DNA of 64,000 bases from JALZEG01 sp035942255. GTDB taxonomy: Bacteria; Actinomycetota; CADDZG01; WHSQ01. The stretch is from positions 29,779-93,778 of the forward strand of contig DASZDG010000002.1 in assembly GCA_035942255.1 (NCBI GenBank), read 5' to 3'. Below the pieces are notes generated by a model. The model saw only the letters and a list, made by a program, of their open reading frames with translations. It made no database searches and had not been told where the DNA came from. Numbering within the stretch: the stretch's first letter is position 1; every line of letters begins with the position of its first letter. A program made the position numbers and the translations under genes. Below, piece by piece: positions 16,089 through 24,270 of the stretch.

Positions 16089-16101
16089 AGGAGGTCAAGA
16101 G

Positions 16102-16395
16102 ATGCACAGAACTCGAGAGGTGCTCTACGCCGTCGTCGGCGCAGGCGACTACACGATCGAGAAGGTCAAGGACGCCCGCAGGATCGTCGACCCGGCCCTC
16201 TACTCCGACTTCGTCGCCCGCGGCCGCGACATCTCAGGCCGCATCGGCAAGTCGGCCCCCACGCGCCGAGCGATCGATCGCACCCGCACCGCTCGATCGC
16301 AGGCCAAGGCCGCCGCGACCAGCGTCCGCAAGGCCGTGCAGGCCAACGCGACCGCGGCCCGCTCCGCCGCAGGCAAGGTGGCCCGCTCCGCCTAG
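16102..16395 (+). CDS. Short HbhA-like Ala/Lys/Arg-rich helical protein
   Basis: 97 residues with a strong AGGAGG site. The start (LYAVVGAGDYTIEKVKDARR) resembles the N-terminus of mycobacterial heparin-binding haemagglutinin (AALGAADLALATV type). The rest is one long Ala/Arg/Lys/Ser-rich helix, shorter than HbhA and without the Lys-Ala-Pro tail. HbhA-like proteins bind polyanions or coat lipid inclusions. Position after an Rv0474-like regulator supports the relation. Function here is inferred. Confidence 0.6.
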   Translation: MHRTREVLYAVVGAGDYTIEKVKDARRIVDPALYSDFVARGRDISGRIGKSAPTRRAIDRTRTARSQAKAAATSVRKAVQANATAARSAAGKVARSA

Positions 16396-16434
16396 CCCCA
16401 CCACCCCAGGCTTCACGAACCATCCATCCGTCTC

Positions 16435-16459
16435 GGGGACGGCTCCGGCCGTCCCCGTT
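16435..16459 (+). terminator. Probable terminator after HbhA-like gene
   Basis: GGGGACGG (16435-16442) and CCGTCCCC (16449-16456) form a perfect 8-bp stem with a 6-nt loop, followed by GTTTCGCGTT. The T-run is short. Confidence 0.5.
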
Positions 16460-16520
16460 TCGCGTTCTGCCCCACGGGGCAACGTGGAACAACGAGAACC
16501 GGCGGCCTGTTGAGGGATAC

Positions 16521-17546
16521 GTGACCCAGACTGCGACCACGGACGTCCGCGTCCACACCGGCTCCGACGCCTTCGGGCTGCCCGCGTGGCCCGAGCTGCT
16601 CGCGCGCGACCCGGACCGGCACGTCTTCGCCACGCCGGAGTGGAACCGCGTCTGGTGGGAGGAGTTCGCCGGCGACAAGGAGCTGGTGGTGCTGGAGGTC
16701 AGGCGGGACGACGCGACCCTTGCGATCCTCCCCCTGTACCGCAAGCACGAGGACGGCCGGAAGGTGCTCCGCTTCGTGGGCGGCATCGACCTCACCGATT
16801 ACCTCGGCCCGATCTCCGCGGCCGACGACCGTCGCGACGCGGCCGGGGCGCTCGTGGAATGGCTCCACGAGGGCTCGGTGGACTGGGACGAGCTCGACGC
16901 GCACAACATGCCGGTCCCCCTCGGCTTCGCCGAGTTTCTCGTCGAGCGGGCCGACACGTGCGACTTCCGCTTCGCGCTCGACCAGGAGGAGACGGCCGCG
17001 GTGCTGCCCCTGCCGCCGGACTGGGAGGCATACCTCGCGAGCCTCGACTCCAAGGAACGCCACGAGCTGAAGCGCAAACGCCGCCGCCTCGCGCGGGACC
17101 ATCCCGACGCGGTCTTCCGGACGGCCACCGCCGAGACCCTCGAAGGCGACCTGAAGACGTTCGTCGACATGCACCGCGGGGCCGAGGGCCACAAGGGCCA
17201 CTTCATGAAGCCCGAGGTCGCGACGTTCTTCGAGCGCGTCGCACGGGCGTTCATGCCCCTGGGGTGGCTGCGCCTGGACTTCCTCGAGGTCGGGGGCCGC
17301 GCGCTCGCGTCCACGTTCGGCTTCGAGCTCGACGGAGTCTTCTACCTCTACAACTCGGCCTACGAGCCCGAGGCGGCGCGGCTGTCGCCGGGGCTCATGC
17401 TCGTGTCAGAGCTCGTGAAGGAGACGATCGACCGCGGGTTCGAGAAGTTCGACTTCCTGCGCGGCCCCGAACGCTACAAGTACCAGCTCGGCTCCCAGGC
17501 CGTCCCGCTCAACAACGTCCGGGTCATCCGCTCGCCCGGGATCTGA
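16521..17546 (+). CDS. GNAT/FemAB-like acyl- or aminoacyltransferase (CelD/BcsL type)
   Basis: 341 residues from GTG. Two GNAT-like halves: HVFATPEWNRVWWEEFAGD near residue 35, then a C-terminal half with ASTFGFELDGVFYLYNSAYE and FDFLRGPERYKYQLGS. This is the pattern of Acetyltransf_6 proteins, which act in envelope or exopolysaccharide synthesis by moving an acyl or amino acid group. It lies six bases before a GT4 glycosyltransferase, so the two may modify the same glycolipid or polymer. Donor and acceptor are unknown. Confidence 0.82.
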   Translation: MTQTATTDVRVHTGSDAFGLPAWPELLARDPDRHVFATPEWNRVWWEEFAGDKELVVLEVRRDDATLAILPLYRKHEDGRKVLRFVGGIDLTDYLGPISAADDRRDAAGALVEWLHEGSVDWDELDAHNMPVPLGFAEFLVERADTCDFRFALDQEETAAVLPLPPDWEAYLASLDSKERHELKRKRRRLARDHPDAVFRTATAETLEGDLKTFVDMHRGAEGHKGHFMKPEVATFFERVARAFMPLGWLRLDFLEVGGRALASTFGFELDGVFYLYNSAYEPEAARLSPGLMLVSELVKETIDRGFEKFDFLRGPERYKYQLGSQAVPLNNVRVIRSPGI

Positions 17547-17551
17547 GCCCA

Positions 17552-18805
17552 GTGGAGCCCGGGATCCGGCGGCTGGCGGTCGTCGCCTACCACTCGTCGC
17601 CGCTGAGGTCCCCGGGTGACGGCGACTCCGGGGGGATGACCGTCTACGTCCGGGAGCTGGCCGAGGCCTTCGCCCGCCGCGGCATCCACACCGACGTCTT
17701 CACGCGGGCGGACGCGACGGGCCCCGCCGTGACCACGCTCGCCCCCGGCGTCAGGGTCGTCTCGATAGACGCGGGCCCCCGCTCGGCCGTCCCCAAGGAG
17801 CGCTTGATCGAGCACCTCGGCGAGTTCACCGGCGGCGTCCGTGCGTTCGCGCTCGGGCAGCGGCTGACCTACGACGTCGTCCACTCCCACTACTGGCAGT
17901 CGGGGATCGCCGGGATCACGCTGGCCCGCGGCTGGGACGTCCCCCTCGTCCACTCGCACCACACTTTGGGGAAGGTGAAGAACCGGTACCTGGCACCCGG
18001 GGACGAGCCCGAGCCGCGCGTGCGCCTCGACGGCGAGGCGAGGGTGATCGAGGCCGCCGACGTGCTCGTCGCGAGCACCGACGACGAGTGGAAACAGCTC
18101 GCCTGCCTCTACGGCGCGTCGCACGACAAGCTGAAGACCCTCCACCCGGGCGTCGACCACGGATCGTTCTCCCCCGGCCCCCAGGGCGAGGCGCGGGCTG
18201 CCCTCGGGCTCGGCGACGGCGCGGTCATGCTCTACGCGGGGCGCATCCAGCGGCTGAAGGGCATCGAGCTCGCGATCCGTGCGGCCGACGAGCTGCGGTC
18301 CGCGCTCGAGCGCCCGCTGACACTGTTGATCGCCGGCGGCGCGAGCGGGCCGGCCGGTGCGATCGAGGTCGCGCGCCTGCGCGCGCTGGTGGACGAGCTG
18401 GGGCTGGACGACGTCGTTCGGTTCGTCGGCGCCGTCCCTCATCCTGAGCTTCCGGTCTACTACCGCGCGGCCGACGTGCTCGTCGTGTGCTCGCACTCGG
18501 AGTCGTTCGGCCTCACCGCGCTCGAGGCGCACTCCTGTGGCACGCCCGTCGTCGGCACCCCCGTCGGAGGCCTCTCGCACGTCGTCGCAGACGGACGCTC
18601 CGGGTTCCTCGTCGACACGCGCGACCCTGCCGTGTTCGCCGCGCGTTTGAAGACCGTGCTCGCCGACGACCTGCTGCGCGAACGCTTCGGCGCCGCGGCG
18701 ATCGAGTCCGCCGCAGCGTTCTCGTGGGATCGGACGGCGGTGTCGTTGCAGGAGTTGTACGAGTGCCTCGTGCGGGAGAAGTCACCCGAAGCATGCACTT
18801 GCTAG
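17552..18805 (+). CDS. GT4 glycosyltransferase, MshA-like
   Basis: 417 residues from GTG. DGDSGGMTVYVRELAEAFAR at the N-terminus, VVHSHYWQSG, AGRIQRLKGIELAI and SESFGLTALEAHSCGTPVVG are the GT-B/GT4 signatures, and the N-terminal loop is very close to D-inositol-3-phosphate glycosyltransferase MshA, the first enzyme of mycothiol synthesis. MshA-like sucrose-phosphate-type enzymes look alike, so mycothiol is a good but unproven guess; no other msh gene is in the window. It is coupled to the GNAT gene upstream. Confidence 0.85.
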   Translation: MEPGIRRLAVVAYHSSPLRSPGDGDSGGMTVYVRELAEAFARRGIHTDVFTRADATGPAVTTLAPGVRVVSIDAGPRSAVPKERLIEHLGEFTGGVRAFALGQRLTYDVVHSHYWQSGIAGITLARGWDVPLVHSHHTLGKVKNRYLAPGDEPEPRVRLDGEARVIEAADVLVASTDDEWKQLACLYGASHDKLKTLHPGVDHGSFSPGPQGEARAALGLGDGAVMLYAGRIQRLKGIELAIRAADELRSALERPLTLLIAGGASGPAGAIEVARLRALVDELGLDDVVRFVGAVPHPELPVYYRAADVLVVCSHSESFGLTALEAHSCGTPVVGTPVGGLSHVVADGRSGFLVDTRDPAVFAARLKTVLADDLLRERFGAAAIESAAAFSWDRTAVSLQELYECLVREKSPEACTC

Positions 18806-18958
18806 CCACACCGCGAATTTTTCTCGCACCGCGCTGACCAGCATCTTTAACTGTCTACCAGGGGTTTCGCGTTGTTGACGCGATCAGGTGCCGTCGCTAT
18901 CTTCTCGCAGTCCCGAGCGGCCGGAAGGGCTCGCCCGGAAGGTCGCCCGGGACATGAA

Positions 18959-19043
18959 GGCCCCAAAAGTCCGAGGCCGTTCTGGCATCGCCGTGTGTGG
19001 GGAAGTACACGGGGAAGCGAGACCAGCTGAGGTTTTTGGGGCC
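18959..19043. other. Structured intergenic element closed by 10-bp helix
   Basis: GGCCCCAAAA (18959-18968) pairs perfectly with TTTTGGGGCC (19034-19043), and inside it CCGTGT (18991-18996) pairs with ACACGG (19007-19012) around a 10-nt loop. The 85-base element lies between the convergent 3' ends of the GT4 and proline dehydrogenase genes. It could be a bidirectional transcript end or a small RNA. It fits no RNA family I know. The rest of 18806-19047 shows no gene. Confidence 0.4.
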
Positions 19044-19047
19044 TACT

Positions 19048-19989
19048 TCATTTCCCGGTCAGCGCCCTCAGGAAGAAGCGCAGGTTCGCGGGCCGCTCGG
19101 CCATCCGCCGCATGAGGTACGGGTACCAGTCGGGGCCGAACGGGACGTACGCACGCACGCGGTGCCCCTCCCGCGCCAGCTGCTCCTGATAGTCCTGCCT
19201 GATCCCGTACAGCATCTGGATCTCGAACCCCTCTTTGCCGACGCCCGCGGCCTGCGCGGTCCTCTTCGCGTGGTCGACGAGGTCGCTGTCGTGGGTCGCG
19301 ATCCCGGGGTCGGTGCCGCGCTCGAACAGCCACTCGGTGAGGAAGCGGTACTGCGCGTCGATCTCCTTCTTCTTCTGTAGCGCGAGGTGCTCCGGCTCCG
19401 CGTACGCGCCCTTCACGAGGCGGACCCGCGGCTTCAACGCGGCCAGCGTCTCGAGGTCCACCGGCGTCCTCCGCAGGTACACCTGCATCGCCACGCGCAG
19501 GTCGGGGAAGTCCGCGCAGAGGAGCCGGTAGACGTCGAGGGTGTCCACGACGTACTCCGACTGCTCCATGTCGATCTCGATCCGGGTGCCGATCCGCTGC
19601 GCGTCGGCTGCGAGCTTCCGGACGTAGTCGATGCACGCACCCTTGTCGAAGGCCATTCCGAGCTGCGTGAGCTTGATCGACACCGTCGTGTCGAGGCCGG
19701 TCTCGTCGATCCGCTTGATCGACTCGAGGTACGCCTCCGAGGCGGCGCGTGCGCCGGCGGGGTCGGTCACGCCCTCGCCGAGGAGGTCGAGGATCCCACC
19801 GATCCCCTTGGAGTTCAGCTCCTTGATCGCCTCGATCGCGTCCTCGAGATGGTCGCCCGCGACGAATCGGTGGGCGACGCCCGCGAGCTTCCCCTGGGTG
19901 ACGAAATCCTTGATGCGGTCCTTCTCCGAAGCCCAGATCAACGCTCGGCCGAGCACGCTATAGACCCTCCCGACTGGTATTGCTGCCAT
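19048..19989 (-). CDS. Proline dehydrogenase (monofunctional)
   Basis: 313 residues, the size of actinobacterial single-domain PRODH. The TIM-barrel signatures VSIKLTQLGM, RIEIDMEQSEY, RVRLVKGAYAEP, IATHDSDLVDHA, EIQMLYGIRQD and the C-terminal VPFGPDWYPYLMRRMAERP are all present, so it should be an FAD enzyme oxidising proline to pyrroline-5-carboxylate, passing electrons to quinone. It is divergent from proC, which runs the opposite reaction sequence, with only 11 bases between starts. Confidence 0.93.
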   Translation of the reverse strand: MAAIPVGRVYSVLGRALIWASEKDRIKDFVTQGKLAGVAHRFVAGDHLEDAIEAIKELNSKGIGGILDLLGEGVTDPAGARAASEAYLESIKRIDETGLDTTVSIKLTQLGMAFDKGACIDYVRKLAADAQRIGTRIEIDMEQSEYVVDTLDVYRLLCADFPDLRVAMQVYLRRTPVDLETLAALKPRVRLVKGAYAEPEHLALQKKKEIDAQYRFLTEWLFERGTDPGIATHDSDLVDHAKRTAQAAGVGKEGFEIQMLYGIRQDYQEQLAREGHRVRAYVPFGPDWYPYLMRRMAERPANLRFFLRALTGK

Positions 19990-19993
19990 TATG

Positions 19994-20001
19994 TGACGTC
20001 A
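19994..20001. promoter_or_regulatory. TGACGTCA palindrome between PRODH and proC starts
   Basis: A perfect 8-bp palindrome fills the 11-base gap between the divergent start codons and overlaps the first base of proC. With so little room both messages must be leaderless or start inside the other gene. The palindrome could be an operator, but may be chance. Confidence 0.3.
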
Positions 20002-20819
20002 TGGCGAGGCTGGCGGTGCTCGGTGCCGGGAAGATGGGCGAGGCCCTCATAGCGGGGCTGGTCGCGTCGGGATGGCGCAAGCCCGAGGACATCGTCGCTA
20101 CCGCGCGCTCGGCCGGCCGCCTCGAGGCGTTGTCCGCGTCGTACGCGGTCCAGACCACGCTGAGCAACGCCGAGGCCGTCGCCGGCGCGGAGGTCGTCGT
20201 CCTCGCGGTCAAGCCGCAGGACGTGGAGAGCCTCCTCGGCGACGTGTCGCCGCACCTCGGGTCGAGCCACACGATCCTCTCGGTCGTCGCGGCGATCACG
20301 ACGTCGTTCATCGAGGCGCGGCTCGGCGGTCCGGTGCCGGTCGTCCGGGCGATGCCGAACACGCCGTCGATCGTCCACGAGGGGATGGCCGGGATCGCGG
20401 CGGGGCGTCACGCGAGCGACGAGCACCTCGCGCTCGCACGCGAGGTCCTCACGCACGTGGGCCGTGTCGTGACCGTCCCGGAGAGCTACCTCGACGCCGT
20501 GACGGCGATCTCCGGCTCGGGCCCCGCGTACTTCGCGCTGCTCGCCGAGGCGATGATCGAGGCCGGCATCCTGCTCGGGCTCGCACGCGAGACGTCCACC
20601 GAGCTCGTCGTCCAGACGATGCTCGGGTCGGCGAAGCTCCTGCGCGACGAGCACATGCACCCGGTCGAGCTGCGCGAGATGGTGACGTCGCCGGGCGGCA
20701 CCACGATCCGGGCGATCCGCGTGCTCGAGCAGTCCGGCGTGAGGGCCGCGTTCCTGAACGCGATCCAGGCGGCGATGGAGCGATCCCAGGAGTTGGCCGC
20801 CGGCCAGCCGGAGATCTAG
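20001..20819 (+). CDS. proC: Pyrroline-5-carboxylate reductase
   Basis: 272 residues. VLGAGKMGEALIAGL binds NADPH, and AVKPQD, VVRAMPNTPSIVHEGM, TAISGSGPAYFALLAEAM and VTSPGGTTIRAI are the ProC signatures. It catalyses the last step of proline synthesis in the cytoplasm. It heads a row of closely spaced plus-strand genes (GNAT at 20823, AcuC at 21317). In M. tuberculosis proC (Rv0500) lies just before the HTH and bS22 genes; here those are 8 kb further on. Confidence 0.95.
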   Translation: MARLAVLGAGKMGEALIAGLVASGWRKPEDIVATARSAGRLEALSASYAVQTTLSNAEAVAGAEVVVLAVKPQDVESLLGDVSPHLGSSHTILSVVAAITTSFIEARLGGPVPVVRAMPNTPSIVHEGMAGIAAGRHASDEHLALAREVLTHVGRVVTVPESYLDAVTAISGSGPAYFALLAEAMIEAGILLGLARETSTELVVQTMLGSAKLLRDEHMHPVELREMVTSPGGTTIRAIRVLEQSGVRAAFLNAIQAAMERSQELAAGQPEI

Positions 20820-20822
20820 GCC

Positions 20823-21320
20823 GTGCCCGGCGTCGTCGTGCGTCCGGTCGAGGTGGCGGACGTGGAGGGGTTGCTCGACATCTACGAGTCGGTCGCGGCG
20901 GAGCGCCGGTACATCGCCGGCGAGCTTCCGGTCGACAGGGCCAAGAGACGCTCCGGGTGGATCTCGATGATCGAGGGCAAGTCGCCCGGCAGGTACTTGG
21001 CGGCGGAGGTGGACGGGGCGCTCGTGGGTATGGCCAGCGTCGCGGGGACCAGCCCCCTCGAGCTCGGGATGATGGTCGCCGCGCCGTGGCGCGGGAAAGG
21101 CGTGGGCACGGCGCTGCTGGAGGCGTGCATCGAGTGGGCGAAGGAGTCGGGCGCCCACAAGATCTGCCTCGAGGTGTGGCCGCACAACGACGGCGCGATC
21201 GCTCTCTACGAGAGGTACGGGTTCGTGCGCGAGGGCTATCGCCGCAAGCAGTGGCGGCGGCGCAACGGCGAGCTGTGGGACTCGGTGATGATGGGATTGC
21301 TGCTGGTGGACGACGAATGA
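20823..21320 (+). CDS. GNAT-family N-acetyltransferase
   Basis: 165 residues from GTG, three bases after proC. ELGMMVAAPWRGKGVGTALL is the acetyl-CoA-binding motif A and CLEVWPHNDGAIALYERYGF motif B. The layout resembles RimJ/L-type and phosphinothricin-like GNATs. The acceptor is unknown. Its stop overlaps the AcuC start (ATGA), so the two are probably co-translated; a link with protein acetylation and the deacetylase-like AcuC is possible. Confidence 0.88.
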   Translation: MPGVVVRPVEVADVEGLLDIYESVAAERRYIAGELPVDRAKRRSGWISMIEGKSPGRYLAAEVDGALVGMASVAGTSPLELGMMVAAPWRGKGVGTALLEACIEWAKESGAHKICLEVWPHNDGAIALYERYGFVREGYRRKQWRRRNGELWDSVMMGLLLVDDE

Positions 21321-22438
21321 CGGAAAGCGTGGCGCTCGTGCGCGTCGAGGACATCGCGCGCATGTACGACTTCGGCTCCTCGCACCCGCTGCGGCCCGAG
21401 CGCGTCCTGCTGACGTACGACGCGATCCGCGACCTCGGGTTCACCGGCCTCCCGAACGTCAGGGAGATCGCGTCCCGCTCCGCCACCGACGAGGAGATCA
21501 CCGCCGTCCACGACCCGGACTTCGTCGCGATGGTGCAGGCGCTCGACGCGGGGGCCGGGAACCGCAGGACGGCCCTGGAGTTCGGCCTCGGCACACCGGA
21601 CAACCCCATATTCGACGGGATGCACGTCGCGTCGGCGGCGGTGTGCGGCGCCTCGATAACCGCGGCGGAGGCCGTCGCGAACGGGGACGTGCAGCACGCG
21701 TTCAACCCGGCGGGGGGGCTGCACCACGCACGCCGCCGGGAGGCGTCGGGCTTCTGCATCTACGACGACCCGGCGGCGGCGATAGCCAAGGTCCTCGAGC
21801 TCCACCCGGACTGGCGCGTGATGTACGTGGACGTCGACGTGCACCACGGCGACGGCGTGCAGTGGATCTTCTACGAGGACCCGCGCGTGCTGACGGTGTC
21901 GTTCCACCAGTCCGGCCGCTACCTCTACCCCGGCACCGGCTTCGAGGACGAGATCGGGCGCGGGGACGCGGCGGGGACGTCGGCGAACGTCCCGCTGATG
22001 CCGCTCACGGGCTCCGACGACTACCTGTGGGCGCTCGAGGAGGTCGTGCCGCAGCTCGCGGAGGCCTTCCGCCCCCAGCTGCTGCTCACGCAGCTCGGCG
22101 CGGACACCCACTACGGCGACCCGCTGGCGAACCTCGGCCTGACGATGCCGGCGTACCCGCGGATGGCGCGCATTCTGCACGAGACCGCCGACCGTCATGC
22201 CGGCGGCCGCTGGGTGGCGACCGGCGGGGGCGGGTACCAGGCCGAGACGGTCGTCCCGCGGGTGTGGACGATCCACTTCGCGGAGATGTGCGGGGCCCCC
22301 GAGCTGATCCCGGCGGAGTGGCTGGACGACGTCGACCCCGCCGAGGTCTCGAGGAGCTACCGGGGGGCGATCGAGCGGTCGGTGGGCCAGGTGCTCGACG
22401 CGTGCCTGCCCCGCCTGTCGGCCCTCGCGGGGCGGTAG
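21317..22438 (+). CDS. AcuC-type histone deacetylase family protein
   Basis: 373 residues. GGLHHARRREASGFCIYDD, VDVDVHHGDGVQWIFY, the LLLTQLGADTHYGDPL loop and ATGGGGYQ carry the zinc ligands and His pair of the arginase/deacetylase fold. AcuC proteins remove acetyl groups, typically from acetyl-CoA synthetase. Adjacent and overlapping GNAT gene suggests an acetylation/deacetylation pair. Only motif evidence; the substrate is inferred. Confidence 0.92.
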   Translation: MTESVALVRVEDIARMYDFGSSHPLRPERVLLTYDAIRDLGFTGLPNVREIASRSATDEEITAVHDPDFVAMVQALDAGAGNRRTALEFGLGTPDNPIFDGMHVASAAVCGASITAAEAVANGDVQHAFNPAGGLHHARRREASGFCIYDDPAAAIAKVLELHPDWRVMYVDVDVHHGDGVQWIFYEDPRVLTVSFHQSGRYLYPGTGFEDEIGRGDAAGTSANVPLMPLTGSDDYLWALEEVVPQLAEAFRPQLLLTQLGADTHYGDPLANLGLTMPAYPRMARILHETADRHAGGRWVATGGGGYQAETVVPRVWTIHFAEMCGAPELIPAEWLDDVDPAEVSRSYRGAIERSVGQVLDACLPRLSALAGR

Positions 22439-22475
22439 ACGTTACGCCGCCGGATGCCGGAGGGTACTTCCCTAT

Positions 22476-23867
22476 ATGGGGAGCTGGGGAGCACGGCGGA
22501 TCCTCGCCGTCGCAATCGCACTTGCCGCCGCGGCGTCCGCGGGCGCGGCGCCTTCCGCCGCGCAGCCCGAGGAGCCGGTCCGTCCGAACGTCCTGATCGT
22601 GATGACCGACGACCAGCGGGCGACGGGCACGCTGGAGGTCATGCCGGAGACGCGGCGGTGGTTCGAAGAGGGCGGGACGACGTTCGTCAACGCGCTCGCC
22701 ACGACGCCGACGTGTTGCCCTTCGCGCGCGTCGGTGATGACGGGGCTGTACGCGCACAACCACGGCGTCCACACGAGCGAGCGCGGGCAGGCGGAGCTCC
22801 TCGACCAGCAGCTCACGATGCAGCGATACCTGAGGCGGGACGGCTACCGAACGGCCGTCTACGGGAAGTACCTCAACGCGTGGCCGCGGAGGCTCGACCC
22901 GCCTTGGTTCGACGACTGGGCGATCCTCACCCAGAGCTCGTCGGCCGCGTACTTCGGCGGGCGCTGGAACGTCAACGGTGACGTAGGCATCTCGAAGCGC
23001 TACTCGACGCGCATCATCGAGCGCAAGGCGCTGAAGTTCGTAGCGCGCGCCGAGCGGGACGACGAGCAGCCGTGGCTCATGTACCTCACGCCGATGAGCC
23101 CCCACCTCCCGGCCGTTCCCCATCCGGACGACGAGGGGGCCGAGCTCCCCCCGTTCGAGCGGACGCCGGCGATGTTCGAGGAAGACCGGAGCGACAAGCC
23201 CGCCGAGGTGCGCGAGCAGGACGTCGACCCGAAGGTCGTCCGCCAGTGGCGGCGCCGGCAGCTCCGGAGCCTGATATCCGTCGACGACATGGTCGGGGAG
23301 GTGTTCCGCCTGCTCGCGGAGAACGGCGAGCTCGAGGACACGCTCGCGATCTTCATGTCCGACAACGGGTTCCTGTGGGGCGAGCACGGCCTCGGGCAGA
23401 AGATCCGGCCCTACGAGGCGTCGGCGGAGCTCCCGTTCCTCGTGCGCTGGCCGGGCCAGCTCGAGCCGGGCTCGGTGGACGAGCGCCTCGTCGCCAACGT
23501 GGACATCGCCCCCACGGTCGTCGAAGCCGCGGGGGTCGCCGCGGAGCACGACTACGACGGGCGTTCGTTGCTCACCTCGGATCGCGACCGCGTGCTGCTC
23601 GAGCAGTGGAAGCGCGCCAACCGCACGGTGCCGAACTGGGGCGCGCTGCGCGGCAACGACTTCCTGTACGTCGAGTACTACGGCCCCGAGCGGCTCGTCC
23701 CGGTGTTCCGCGAGTACTACGACCTGGAAGAGGACCCGTGGGAGCTCGAGAACCTCTTCGGCGACGCCGACGTCGCGAACGATCCGCCGGACGCGGCACA
23801 ACTCTCGCTCCAGCTGCATCGCGACGTGAGCTGCACCGGCACGTCCGGGGCGGCCGCCTGCCCCTGA
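22476..23867 (+). CDS. Secreted sulfatase
   Basis: 463 residues with an N-terminal signal peptide (ILAVAIALAAAASAGAAPSAA). NVLIVMTDDQ holds the metal-binding Asp pair, TTPTCCPSRASVMTGLYAHN contains the CxPSR motif whose Cys (near residue 79) is turned into formylglycine, and MSDNGFLWGEHGLGQK gives further metal ligands. It should hydrolyse a sulfate ester outside the membrane. A formylglycine-generating enzyme is needed but not in the window. The substrate is unknown. Confidence 0.92.
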   Translation: MGSWGARRILAVAIALAAAASAGAAPSAAQPEEPVRPNVLIVMTDDQRATGTLEVMPETRRWFEEGGTTFVNALATTPTCCPSRASVMTGLYAHNHGVHTSERGQAELLDQQLTMQRYLRRDGYRTAVYGKYLNAWPRRLDPPWFDDWAILTQSSSAAYFGGRWNVNGDVGISKRYSTRIIERKALKFVARAERDDEQPWLMYLTPMSPHLPAVPHPDDEGAELPPFERTPAMFEEDRSDKPAEVREQDVDPKVVRQWRRRQLRSLISVDDMVGEVFRLLAENGELEDTLAIFMSDNGFLWGEHGLGQKIRPYEASAELPFLVRWPGQLEPGSVDERLVANVDIAPTVVEAAGVAAEHDYDGRSLLTSDRDRVLLEQWKRANRTVPNWGALRGNDFLYVEYYGPERLVPVFREYYDLEEDPWELENLFGDADVANDPPDAAQLSLQLHRDVSCTGTSGAAACP

Positions 23868-23871
23868 GCGA

Positions 23872-23877
23872 TAACCT
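23872..23877 (+). promoter_or_regulatory. Candidate -10 (TAACCT) for leaderless gene at 23884
   Basis: TAACCT ends six bases before the ATG at 23884 and no ribosome binding site is present, so transcription may begin at the start codon. Confidence 0.4.
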
Positions 23878-23883
23878 CACCCG

Positions 23884-24270
23884 ATGGTCGATCTGCATCG
23901 TCTCGTCGCGTACGCGGTGCCCGCTGGGTTCCTGCTGCTCGCGCTCGCCGCGCTCTACACGTACCTCCGCAACAAGGAGCCGGGAGACTGGTTCTGGAAC
24001 CTGCTCGCGGTCGAGCAGGTCGTCCTGGGAGCCCAGATCGTCGTCGGCATCGTCCTACTGCTGATGGGGAACCGCGCGGTCACGAAGGGGCCCGACTGGC
24101 TCCACTACTTCTACGGCGGGGTCTTCCCGCTTGCGGTCGTCGTCTTCGCTCACCGCTTCTCGGGCAAGCACCAGGGGGCCGAGGTCGCGGCCTTCGGCAT
24201 CGCATCGCTGGTCGCGTTCGGTCTGACGTTCAGGGCTCTGCAGACCGGTCTCGGCTGGTTCACGGGGTGA
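23884..24270 (+). CDS. Four-helix integral membrane protein, unknown
   Basis: 128 residues, mostly hydrophobic, with four likely membrane helices (residues ~5-25, 38-60, 72-88, 98-118) and short charged loops (LRNKEPGDWF). No recognised family or catalytic residue. Its stop overlaps the GTG of the MarP-like protease gene (GTGA), so the products are probably made together and may interact in the membrane. Confidence 0.75.
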   Translation: MVDLHRLVAYAVPAGFLLLALAALYTYLRNKEPGDWFWNLLAVEQVVLGAQIVVGIVLLLMGNRAVTKGPDWLHYFYGGVFPLAVVVFAHRFSGKHQGAEVAAFGIASLVAFGLTFRALQTGLGWFTG

